From CAZXIY01 sp964640935 (GTDB lineage: Archaea; Thermoplasmatota; Thermoplasmata; Methanomassiliicoccales; Methanomethylophilaceae), in the NCBI GenBank assembly GCA_964640935.1, contig CAZXIY010000030.1, positions 1 through 14,058 of the forward strand: 14,058 nucleotides of DNA, in the 5' to 3' direction. The translations under genes were made by a program, and so were the position numbers. The notes under the pieces were generated by a model, which did no database searches, was not told where the DNA came from, and saw only the letters and a list, made by a program, of their open reading frames with translations. How positions within the stretch are numbered: position 1 is the stretch's first letter; every line of letters starts with the position of its first letter. Below are positions 6,904 through 13,012 of this stretch, piece by piece.

Positions 6904-7491
6904 CTAACACATCGGATGGCCGAAATGCCTGGCGAGTATCTGCGATATCAGATGACCTACCATCATGTGGACATCCTCGACCTTCTGCATGTCGTTTATG
7001 TTCACGTGGATGGGGTGATCGGACAATTTCAGAAGCTGCCCGCCCCCGTAACCTGTCATCGAAACTATCTCGTTGCCCTGCGATCTGGCATATTCGACTG
7101 CTTTGATCACATTCTTGGAATTTCCGCTGCCGGAGATGGCGATCAAAATATCGCCCTTCTTCAGTTTTCCTTCAAGCTGCATCTCGAAAACGTTGTCGTA
7201 TCCGCAGTCATTCGCAATGGCCATCATCGTGGGGATGTTGTCGTTCAGACATATGAATCTGAATTTCTTATCGAGTTTCATCGAAACGCCTTTGTTGAAA
7301 TCGCAGACCAAATGCGATGCGGTCGCGGCGCTCCCGCCGTTGCCGAAAATATAGATTTCAGATTCGTTCTGATACGCTTTAAGAATGACATTCATCACAT
7401 CGTTGATCTGCTTCTTGTCGACAGAGTCGATCGTCTTTGTAAGAACATCCGTATACTGCGTTATATCGGATCTGAAATCAACATTCTCCAT
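6904..7491 (-). CDS. Second SIS-domain phosphoheptose isomerase-like protein (divergent active site)
   Basis: At 195 residues it has the GmhA length and fold: FGNGGSAATASHLVCDF (49-65), ISGSGNSKN (119-127) and VEDVHMMVGHLI (171-182). Compared with gmhA at 2312-2869, the metal positions read H60, D64, E172 and H180. So glutamate became aspartate and glutamine became glutamate. SIS proteins of this type occur in surface polysaccharide loci and are annotated as sedoheptulose-7-phosphate isomerases or simply SIS proteins, so the exact phosphosugar is uncertain. It is the first gene of a run with the epimerase. Its stop is TAG, the only TAG among complete genes in this window. A TGA lies four codons later, overlapping the epimerase ATG. 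A TATA-like TTTATTAAGG about 24 bases before ATG suggests a leaderless mRNA. Confidence 0.82.
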   Translation of the reverse strand: MENVDFRSDITQYTDVLTKTIDSVDKKQINDVMNVILKAYQNESEIYIFGNGGSAATASHLVCDFNKGVSMKLDKKFRFICLNDNIPTMMAIANDCGYDNVFEMQLEGKLKKGDILIAISGSGNSKNVIKAVEYARSQGNEIVSMTGYGGGQLLKLSDHPIHVNINDMQKVEDVHMMVGHLISQILARHFGHPMC

Positions 7492-7510
7492 GTGTCTACA
7501 TTTTTATCGA

Positions 7511-7520
7511 CCTTAATAAA
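7511..7520 (-). promoter_or_regulatory. TATA box for the SIS/epimerase unit
   Basis: Minus-strand TTTATTAAGG is centred about 24 bases before ATG 7491. At that spacing archaeal transcription would start at or next to the start codon. No ribosome binding site precedes the ATG, which fits leaderless translation. Confidence 0.45.
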
Positions 7521-7605
7521 CATGCCTAATGATGGTCTGGAACTGATATGTGCCGCTGCAGAGATCATGTAAGATCGTATCAGAACAATGAATGCGGTTG
7601 GATGC

Positions 7606-8682
7606 TCAGATCTCGCACGGATCTGTTCCGAGATACTGGTAGCATCTGCCGTATACCGGATAGTAACCGCCGTAGTAGATGTACACGCTGGAATACTGCG
7701 ACGGGGCCGTCATATCCACAGTGCCGCTGACACTCCCTCTTGTGACGGTGCCGCTGGCCTGCCCTATTATCGCAGAGTTGTAACATAATCCAGACGATAT
7801 GATCTGTGCCAGGTCTGCACGTTGGTTGTTAGACATGTCGCCTGCCAGCACGCATATCATGCCGTCGCCGAACTTGTTGAACACTATGCTGGAATAATCA
7901 TCTTCGGTGTATCCGATGGCAAGTGTGCCTCCGCTCAGCATTTCTGCGTTCACGCCGTATTTGACGTTGTTGTTCATCATCGACAACGCATATCTGTAGT
8001 CGTTATCCGTTATGTCGGAATATGCGACGCGAAGATCCTTATCCGTGTTCACGCAACCTTCCGTTCCGAAGAACAGCGTCTGATATCCGCTGACATCGAC
8101 AAGTCCGCCGGCCTGTGTCGAATAGCATGAGCCGATAATGTTTCCGAGCCAATACAGACTTCCGCCGCCGGACATCCACGAGAAGATAAGATCTGATGAT
8201 CCCCCCGTGTATACTGTATCCGGGAAAGCACCCGATATTATAATCAGACCCTTCGAATAGTTGCCTGATGAAACATCCTCTCTCATCAGAGATGCTAACT
8301 CGTCCGCATCGACCGTTTTTAGAGATGTGACGCCACGGTACTCCAACTGGCACTTCAGCTGCGATAAGTAATAACTTTCAGTCAACGCCTTCGAACCGAT
8401 CGGCTGCCACTCGCACACAACATTGGATTCGTATCTTTCATCGTAATAGACGTAGTACTCGGTGATGGGCTCGAAATCGCCGTTGTCGCTGACGATGACA
8501 TTGTAACTGTTGGACGAACCGGAGCTGACATTGTATATCACGCCGTCCGAGCTCATCTTTGTTGAAGAACCGTATGTGCCGGCGCTGAATGTGTATATGT
8601 ACACCTCCCCGATGAGCACAACGGCGATTATCAGAACAACTACCGCGATCAGATGCCTGTCGCGTTTATTCCACGTTTTCAT
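7606..8682 (-). CDS. Membrane-anchored extracytoplasmic protein of unknown function
   Basis: I do not recognise this 358-residue protein. A short basic N terminus (MKTWNKRDRH) is followed by one hydrophobic helix (11-31), so most of it should lie outside the membrane. The body is rich in Ser, Gly and Tyr, has eight cysteines (90, 111, 186, 210, 277, 300, 347, 356) and two N-glycosylation sequons (N51, N141). The middle contains GLIIISGAFPDTVY (145-158) and SGGGSLYWLGNIIG (171-184). These resemble a strand and glycine turn of a class-I glutamine-amidotransferase-like or flavodoxin-like fold, but no catalytic triad is evident. The C-terminal 60 residues look beta-rich and Tyr-rich (YIYYGGYYPVYGRCYQY). 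Its start overlaps the GT-C gene at 8666-10063 by 17 bases, so the two are probably made together and may act in the same sugar transfer step. Confidence 0.75.
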   Translation of the reverse strand: MKTWNKRDRHLIAVVVLIIAVVLIGEVYIYTFSAGTYGSSTKMSSDGVIYNVSSGSSNSYNVIVSDNGDFEPITEYYVYYDERYESNVVCEWQPIGSKALTESYYLSQLKCQLEYRGVTSLKTVDADELASLMREDVSSGNYSKGLIIISGAFPDTVYTGGSSDLIFSWMSGGGSLYWLGNIIGSCYSTQAGGLVDVSGYQTLFFGTEGCVNTDKDLRVAYSDITDNDYRYALSMMNNNVKYGVNAEMLSGGTLAIGYTEDDYSSIVFNKFGDGMICVLAGDMSNNQRADLAQIISSGLCYNSAIIGQASGTVTRGSVSGTVDMTAPSQYSSVYIYYGGYYPVYGRCYQYLGTDPCEI

Positions 8683-10063
8683 CTGTGCGCCCCCATTGAC
8701 ATGTGCTCTTCACCCTATCTATCGCATTGCCTATCTTCGGCCATCTGGATCTTATCGGTCCTTCCAAACTGAACAGGAAGATAAATGCAAGGCCTATGTA
8801 CATCACCGCACCGAAAAGCGAATAGACGATCGTCATCAGCGATACGTTGCCTATCATCGTCTCGAATGACTGCATGCACGAGATGACCCATTCCGGAGAT
8901 ACCCAACCGAAGAATGCCGATGCAGATGCCAATAATGAGAAATTGTTCACTGCCAACGCAGTGAGCATCGCTCCGATACCGACCATCATCAGGCATACGG
9001 TGTAGCCTCTGTCCACGGTCAGAACATACAGTATCAGATACGGGAGAAGCACGATCACATACTGCGGCGACGGGGATATCAGCACCGCCGCTGTAAGTGT
9101 CAGCATCACGTACTTCAGGAAGTTGCTGTCGATATCCTCTGGTTTGCTCTTGTACATGCGATATCCAAGATAGAACATGCAGAACAGAGCGAAAATGACC
9201 ATAGCATAATTGTAGATCGTATTCAGCAGATTGTCCGATCCCACCCTGTCCAACACGAACGACAGTGTGTCCAATATGTTCCCGCTCATAATATTCGGGA
9301 GCATGATCACGATCGTGCCGAGAATACCACCTAGGGCCGCAAACAACAGATTCTTGTATGCCGTCCCCTCCTCTCTGTGCCTCACAATTATCAGCGCGAC
9401 GAACACGACCAGACAGAATCCGGGGAAGAATTTCAACAGCGTTGCGAATGACAACATCACACCGCCCAAGAAATAGTATCTTTTCCAGAATAGTATGACA
9501 CACAACAGCATCAGCAATGCCGAGATGGTATCGAACATCGCCTGAACGCCGGACATGTAGATCACGATCGGACAAAGCAGCCAGAGAGCCAACGCCGTCG
9601 TTGATTTCTTCTTGTCGCCGGTCATCTCCGACACAACTTTGTAGATGATGTATCCGACGATGAAATCGCAGATGATCAGCGGTATCTTGAACGCCGTATT
9701 GAATTCTGGAGATGTCACCGTGGCCTTGTGGTATATGTAATCCAGATTCTCGATGGGGAACAGCTCGGTCACTCTGATCCCGAAGACGTCTATCGATAGG
9801 AACGCGTTCCATATCATGTCTATGAAACCCATGACATAACCCCATACGGGGGTGTAGAAGTATCCGGTAAGCTCGTAGAGACCATTCCCGGAATTTATGT
9901 TCTCCATTATCACTGCCCAGTGATAGATGTCAAAATCGTATACGATGAAAGGCGCGCATATCAGTCTTATGAGCAGCGCAAATGCGACGATCAGTACGAT
10001 AGGGTTCCTTAGGAATCCGACGACCTTGGCCGTGATCGGTTGATCCCCTGACTCCTCGCCCAT
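8666..10063 (-). CDS. Multi-pass GT-C-type membrane glycosyltransferase
   Basis: This 465-residue protein has about ten to eleven hydrophobic helices. Helix 1 (20-40) is followed by the external loop VYDFDIYHWA (41-50), whose aspartates match the catalytic position of GT-C mannosyltransferases. YFYTPVWGYVMGF (68-80) corresponds to the family's Y-P-P-x-W-x-Y stretch. Further signs are CPIVIYMSGVQAMFDTIS (164-181), KFFPGF (211-216) and ISPSPQYVIVLLPYL (329-343). It is a more distant relative of the two GT87-type genes. It would transfer a sugar from a polyprenyl-phosphate donor outside the cell. The first 19 residues and the last 30 are hydrophilic. It begins a two-gene unit with the anchored protein at 7606-8682 (17-base overlap). 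A strong TATA box lies 23 bases before ATG. Substrates are unknown. Confidence 0.78.
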   Translation of the reverse strand: MGEESGDQPITAKVVGFLRNPIVLIVAFALLIRLICAPFIVYDFDIYHWAVIMENINSGNGLYELTGYFYTPVWGYVMGFIDMIWNAFLSIDVFGIRVTELFPIENLDYIYHKATVTSPEFNTAFKIPLIICDFIVGYIIYKVVSEMTGDKKKSTTALALWLLCPIVIYMSGVQAMFDTISALLMLLCVILFWKRYYFLGGVMLSFATLLKFFPGFCLVVFVALIIVRHREEGTAYKNLLFAALGGILGTIVIMLPNIMSGNILDTLSFVLDRVGSDNLLNTIYNYAMVIFALFCMFYLGYRMYKSKPEDIDSNFLKYVMLTLTAAVLISPSPQYVIVLLPYLILYVLTVDRGYTVCLMMVGIGAMLTALAVNNFSLLASASAFFGWVSPEWVISCMQSFETMIGNVSLMTIVYSLFGAVMYIGLAFIFLFSLEGPIRSRWPKIGNAIDRVKSTCQWGRTDENVE

Positions 10064-10080
10064 GCTCTTGCATATAGAAG

Positions 10081-10092
10081 TAAATATTTAAC
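10081..10092 (-). promoter_or_regulatory. TATA box for the GT-C/anchored-protein unit
   Basis: GTTAAATATTTA on the minus strand is a near-ideal archaeal TATA box centred about 23 bases before ATG 10063. The mRNA would start at or almost at the start codon, and no ribosome site is visible. Confidence 0.55.
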
Positions 10093-10276
10093 GATACGTC
10101 TCTTGGACGACCCCCGAAAATGACCGCTGGTCATCGATGGGATAGCCCATGATTTCGATTCACTTTTGACAATCTACGATATTCAACCGATATGGCGTCA
10201 TCGCGCATTCGTCGATAACGAGAAACCCTCTCCGGTAATCTCGATTTGCAGTATTCTTCAAAATGACGGATGATGA

Positions 10277-10287
10277 TTATTAATATG
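10277..10287 (+). promoter_or_regulatory. TATA box for the GtrA-family gene
   Basis: TTATTAATATG is centred 35 bases before ATG 10317, so transcription would begin near 10307. That favours ATG 10317 over the in-frame TTG at 10302, which would lie before the expected transcription start. Confidence 0.45.
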
Positions 10288-10316
10288 GAAATCAAATACC
10301 GTTGCGTGGGCATCCT

Positions 10317-10763
10317 ATGATCAAGGAACTATACGACGATATGATGAGTAAACATCGGGAAGGTATCTCCTATCTCATCTTCGGCGGATTCACCACCATA
10401 ATCAGCTGGGTATCTTACGCGCTGTTCGTATTTCTCGGGATCGACATAAACCTCAGCAACGTACTTTCGTGGGTCTGCGGCGTGTCATTCGCTTTCGTAA
10501 CGAACAAATGGTTCGTGTTCCTCAGCAAATCACTGGAACCGAAGACCGTCGTACGCGAATTCGGATCGTTCGTTGGCTCGAGGATCGTCACAGGCGTCAT
10601 AGCTATGGTCCTGTTCCCGATACTTTACGGACTCGGTCTGAATCAGAGCCTTCTGGGCGTGGACGGATTCCTGTCGAAGATCGTCACCAGCATCATCGAG
10701 ATAGTTCTGAACTGGATCCTCAGCAAGTACCTTGTATTCACGGCAAAGAAATCGGATATCTGA
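10317..10763 (+). CDS. GtrA-family four-helix membrane protein
   Basis: The 148-residue product has four hydrophobic helices (about 16-36, 40-60, 80-103 and 115-138) and GtrA-family hallmarks. These are an early glycine-rich FGGFTTIISWVSY, then FAFVTNKWFVF after helix 2, and NWILSKYLVF at the end, each with an N-x-x-x-x-F aromatic pattern. GtrA proteins help move polyprenyl-phosphate-linked sugars, usually glucose, across the membrane or assist the GT2 enzyme that makes them. The DPM1-like enzyme at 1581-2315 and the GT-C transferases give it a natural role here. It sits alone between divergent and convergent neighbours, with only 23 bases to the end of the kinase gene. Specific cargo is not known. 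Confidence 0.88.
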   Translation: MIKELYDDMMSKHREGISYLIFGGFTTIISWVSYALFVFLGIDINLSNVLSWVCGVSFAFVTNKWFVFLSKSLEPKTVVREFGSFVGSRIVTGVIAMVLFPILYGLGLNQSLLGVDGFLSKIVTSIIEIVLNWILSKYLVFTAKKSDI

Positions 10764-10786
10764 ATACTCTCGATATCTGTAACATG

Positions 10787-11776
10787 TCAGATGTTCTTCA
10801 GCTCGTCGTTATAAATGATCGATGAACCGGCATTATCAAAATCGAACGCGAGTTCCCTGTAACCGGACAGGGCATTTCTTACCGCCTGCTGATTGTTCTT
10901 TTCCACATAGAACAGCATGAACCCGTTCCCGCCCGCACCGAGGAGCTTCCCGCCGGCAGCGCCGTTGTCCATTGCCCGCTCGTACACTGAATCTATCGCG
11001 TCGTTGGATATCCCGTCCGCAAGCGTCCTCTTTATCGTCCATCCGTCCTGCAGGGATTTTCCGAGATAGTCTATGTTCCCGCAGTTTAGCTCGTCCTTCA
11101 GCCTATCGGCCAATTCGCACAGCTGTCTCTTCTTGTCCTCCGACGAGGATGTATCCTTCTTGTATCCATCCTGCTCCAGGATCGAGGACGCACTCCTGGT
11201 GCCGCCCAGGTAGAACATCATAAGGTTGTCGGACATCTCTCTTTTCCTGTCGCCGTCCAGGAGTATCGGCTCCACCTCGACGGTGTCATCGCGGTTGAAC
11301 CTGATGTAGTTCAGACCGCCGTAGGCTGCCGCGTACTGGTCCTGTTTGCCTACTGGCTCTCCGAGCTTTTCTATCTCGGTCTCGCATGCCTCGCTTGCCA
11401 ATATCTCCTTGGACGTGCTCTTGCGGCAATACGTCCTGATGAGGTTTATCAGACCCACGGTGAATGTGCTCGATGATCCGAGACCTGTTCCGGAAGGTAT
11501 GTCGGCCGTGCTGTTGATCTCTACTCCCCTGACACCGTACGACTTGAGGCACTCTCTGAAAATCGGGTGTTTGATCTTGTCGTAGTCTGTGACTTTTTCC
11601 ACAACAGAATATTTCAACTGAATGGTATCGGTGTAGAATGACGGCGCGGAAGTGATGTAGATGTGCTTGTCGATGGCCGTGCTGACCACGCATCCGCCGT
11701 GCTTCCTGTAGTAGGCGGGGATGTCGGTCCCTCCGCCGCAGAAACTGACCCTGAGCGGAGTTTTTGTAATTATCAC
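10787..11776 (-). CDS. hddA: GHMP kinase, D-glycero-D-manno-heptose 7-phosphate kinase-like
   Basis: This 329-residue GHMP-superfamily kinase would phosphorylate heptose 7-phosphate at C1 using ATP. It starts ITKTPLRVSFCGGGTDIPAY, where the R-x-S-F-x-G-G-G-T-D pattern is typical of HddA and related sugar kinases. The ATP-binding motif 2 is PSGTGLGSSST (95-105). GKQDQYAAAYGG (143-154) carries the substrate-side residues. The C-terminal motif 3 is GAAGGKLLGAGGNGFMLFY (272-290). Length fits HddA (about 340). The start is GTG 11776; no ATG is available in frame. A TATA-like element lies 36 bases upstream. With the GmhA genes it makes two of the four usual steps to GDP-D-glycero-alpha-D-manno-heptose. 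Related GHMP kinases act on fucose or other sugars, so the substrate is an inference helped by context. Confidence 0.85.
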   Translation of the reverse strand: MIITKTPLRVSFCGGGTDIPAYYRKHGGCVVSTAIDKHIYITSAPSFYTDTIQLKYSVVEKVTDYDKIKHPIFRECLKSYGVRGVEINSTADIPSGTGLGSSSTFTVGLINLIRTYCRKSTSKEILASEACETEIEKLGEPVGKQDQYAAAYGGLNYIRFNRDDTVEVEPILLDGDRKREMSDNLMMFYLGGTRSASSILEQDGYKKDTSSSEDKKRQLCELADRLKDELNCGNIDYLGKSLQDGWTIKRTLADGISNDAIDSVYERAMDNGAAGGKLLGAGGNGFMLFYVEKNNQQAVRNALSGYRELAFDFDNAGSSIIYNDELKNI

Positions 11777-11786
11777 GTCACATCAC

Positions 11787-11796
11787 TCGACCGATA
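11787..11796. promoter_or_regulatory. Shared TCGACCGATA motif in the hddA promoter region
   Basis: TCGACCGATA lies between the hddA TATA box and its GTG start. The identical ten bases occur at 3137-3146, just after the TATA box of the GT-C gene, and GACCGATAA occurs in the GT4 leader (minus strand, 1393-1401). A common regulator is possible; the role is inference. Confidence 0.35.
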
Positions 11797-11806
11797 ATGC
11801 CATCAC

Positions 11807-11817
11807 AATATTATACA
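11807..11817 (-). promoter_or_regulatory. TATA box for hddA
   Basis: Minus-strand TGTATAATATT is centred about 36 bases before GTG 11776. The expected start is near 11787, inside the TCGACCGATA motif. Confidence 0.45.
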
Positions 11818-11865
11818 TCTGTTGTTTTGTCGAGATACAATACAAGTCAGGTATCCGATGAGGCA

Positions 11866-11931
11866 CGACTGTCAAAGTCGCCCCTACTAAAAGTTAAATA
11901 AGGGTGAATTTGATATCGACCCACTAAGTCG
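11866..11931. repeat. Two CGAC-N7-GTCG inverted repeats flanking a TATA box
   Basis: CGAC-TGTCAAA-GTCG (11866-11880) and CGAC-CCACTAA-GTCG (11917-11931) have the same half-sites and spacer length. They sit on either side of the TATA-like TTAAATAA at 11894-11901. The first is extended to five paired bases (CGACT/AGTCG). They could be operators for the small membrane protein gene. Confidence 0.4.
11894..11901 (+). promoter_or_regulatory. TATA box for the small membrane protein gene
   Basis: TTAAATAA lies about 83 bases before ATG 11981, giving a leader of roughly 55-60 bases. That leader is longer than others here and ends in a strong AAAGGAG ribosome site. It contains one CGAC-N7-GTCG inverted repeat. 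Confidence 0.45.
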
Positions 11932-11980
11932 GCAGGTACTGTTGATATCTGGCTTGACAAAAACAAAAGGAGTTTAAAAA

Positions 11981-12283
11981 ATGGATATAATGGAATTCCT
12001 GACAATCATCATACTTGCCTTTGCCATCGTCATGGTACTTGCTGGTATATTCACAGCATACTTCGGCAGCGGCAAAAGCAGGTCTGTCGGTGTCGTCCTG
12101 TTCCTAGTCGGCCTCGTTGTCGGCATAGTATGGGCCTACCTCACCGGATGGAGCACCGTAGAACCGTTCTGCGACGTTGCATTGTGGGATGTATTCTACA
12201 ACGCGTTGATCAATCTGATTGGCGTGCTTGTCGGCGCACTTATCGCTGTTGCGATCTTCCTCGTTGCAGTGATGAAGAGCTAA
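11981..12283 (+). CDS. Small three-helix membrane protein of unknown function
   Basis: This 100-residue protein is almost entirely hydrophobic, with helices at about 5-27, 36-55 and 72-97. A short basic loop GSGKSRS (29-35) lies between helices 1 and 2, and an acidic, aromatic loop follows helix 2 (WSTVEPFCDVALWDVF, with C64). By the positive-inside rule the loop at 29-35 should face the cytoplasm. I do not recognise a family. The AAAAGGAG site 8-9 bases before ATG is the best in the window, and a clean terminator follows the stop, so it is a well-defined single-gene unit that may be highly expressed. The convergent neighbour is a DUF1638 gene. No signal peptide or catalytic motif is visible. 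Confidence 0.8.
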   Translation: MDIMEFLTIIILAFAIVMVLAGIFTAYFGSGKSRSVGVVLFLVGLVVGIVWAYLTGWSTVEPFCDVALWDVFYNALINLIGVLVGALIAVAIFLVAVMKS

Positions 12284-12285
12284 AC

Positions 12286-12306
12286 AAGACCCTTCGGGGT
12301 CTTTTT
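12286..12306 (+). terminator. TTCG-loop hairpin terminator after the small membrane protein gene
   Basis: AAGACCC (12286-12292), loop TTCG and GGGTCTT (12297-12303) form a perfect 7-bp stem followed by a run of T to 12306. It lies 3 bases after the TAA stop and 10 bases before the stop of the convergent DUF1638 gene. Confidence 0.8.
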
Positions 12307-12316
12307 CAATTTTCAT

Positions 12317-12928
12317 TCAGTTTGATACTTTTGCTTTCAGTTCCCTGATAGCACCCTCGATCCTTCCGAGATCGCATTTCCTGCAGTCGTGCTTCAGTTT
12401 GAGCTGTTTTGCGACCTCTTCCGATTTGCCTTCGAAGTACTCGGTATTCCCTACACCGGTATCGATGAACAGGCACCTTTCGTAGGATTCGAAGAGCATA
12501 TCCAGAAAGAATTGCGGTTCATATCCCTCTACCGAATCGAGATGGAACTCTTTGATAAGACCGTTCACGCCTTCCTCCGCCCATCCGGGTGACGAGAACC
12601 ATGTACCGGTGCATATCTCCTTCTCTCTGGCATATTCATCTGCCCCGAGCAGGGCATCTATGCAATCGGCACCCGGGAGCATAACGGTTGGCACGTCCAG
12701 CTGGTCTGTAACGCCCGACAGCGACTGGCACACCGCATATCCGAGCAGTACACCGTCCACCTTCCCTTTGGTGGCGTTAACGGTCTCTATTATCTTTGCC
12801 TTCATGTCCTGCGGATACTCGTGAAGTGCGAATTCGAGATATTCGCGGTACACAAAATCGGGATCGTCCTTGGTCAGATGTTCAATCTCGGGTTTCAGAA
12901 CATCGCATGCGATTATCCCTAGTTTCAT
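12317..12928 (-). CDS. DUF1638 family protein
   Basis: This 203-residue soluble protein matches the DUF1638 pattern. It begins MKLGIIACDVLKPEIEHL (C8) and continues with YLEFALHEYPQDM (30-42, H36) and VDGVLLGYAVCQSLSG (57-72, C67). PGADCIDALLGADEYA (85-100, C89) and GTWFSSPGWAEEG (108-120) follow. The G-Y-x-x-C and D-C-I-x-x-L-L-G motifs are the family core and suggest that conserved Cys and His residues bind a metal or cofactor. DUF1638 genes are common in methanogens and some acetogens, often near corrinoid-dependent methyltransferase genes. The biochemical role is unsettled, and no methyltransferase is in this window. The C terminus has a further pair, HDCRKCD (180-186). It has its own TATA box and no partner on its strand; ilvE lies upstream behind a terminator. 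Confidence 0.85.
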   Translation of the reverse strand: MKLGIIACDVLKPEIEHLTKDDPDFVYREYLEFALHEYPQDMKAKIIETVNATKGKVDGVLLGYAVCQSLSGVTDQLDVPTVMLPGADCIDALLGADEYAREKEICTGTWFSSPGWAEEGVNGLIKEFHLDSVEGYEPQFFLDMLFESYERCLFIDTGVGNTEYFEGKSEEVAKQLKLKHDCRKCDLGRIEGAIRELKAKVSN

Positions 12929-12954
12929 AGTAACGATTCAGAAGCGACCACTGT

Positions 12955-12965
12955 GTTAATATTTG
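12955..12965 (-). promoter_or_regulatory. TATA box for the DUF1638 gene
   Basis: Minus-strand CAAATATTAAC is centred about 32 bases before ATG 12928, so the leader would be only a few bases. It begins about 17 bases past the ilvE terminator stem, which supports separate transcription. Confidence 0.5.
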
Positions 12966-12982
12966 TTTTCAAAAGAACGAAG

Positions 12983-13002
12983 GAGGCCCCGTTAGGGGCC
13001 TC
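12983..13002 (-). terminator. Hairpin terminator after ilvE
   Basis: In the minus-strand transcript GAGGCCCC, loop TAAC and GGGGCCTC form a perfect 8-bp stem. A T-rich stretch CTTCGTTCTTTTG follows. The hairpin starts about 10 bases after the ilvE stop at 13013-13015. Confidence 0.75.
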
Positions 13003-13012
13003 GAATGAAGTT

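Larger units (their letters stand above)
10064..10316. other. 253-base divergent intergenic region between a GT-C gene and gtrA-like gene
   Basis: No gene is supported. It contains TATA boxes for both flanking genes (10081-10092 minus, 10277-10287 plus) and two adjacent inverted repeats. The first is ATGACC-GCT-GGTCAT (10120-10134) and the second is ATGGG-ATAG-CCCAT (10137-10150). CAACCGATAT (10184-10193) resembles the GACCGATA motif seen upstream of other genes. Confidence 0.55.

Noticed and set aside
6916..7572. 218-codon plus-strand frame opposite the second SIS gene
   Set aside because: It is antisense to a gene with clear SIS motifs, has low-complexity His/Val/Asp composition and no ribosome site.
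8715..9845. 376-codon alternative minus-strand frame inside the GT-C gene
   Set aside because: It has the same strand as the real gene but a polar, Arg/His/Asp-rich composition with no membrane helices, which is typical of an out-of-frame reading.
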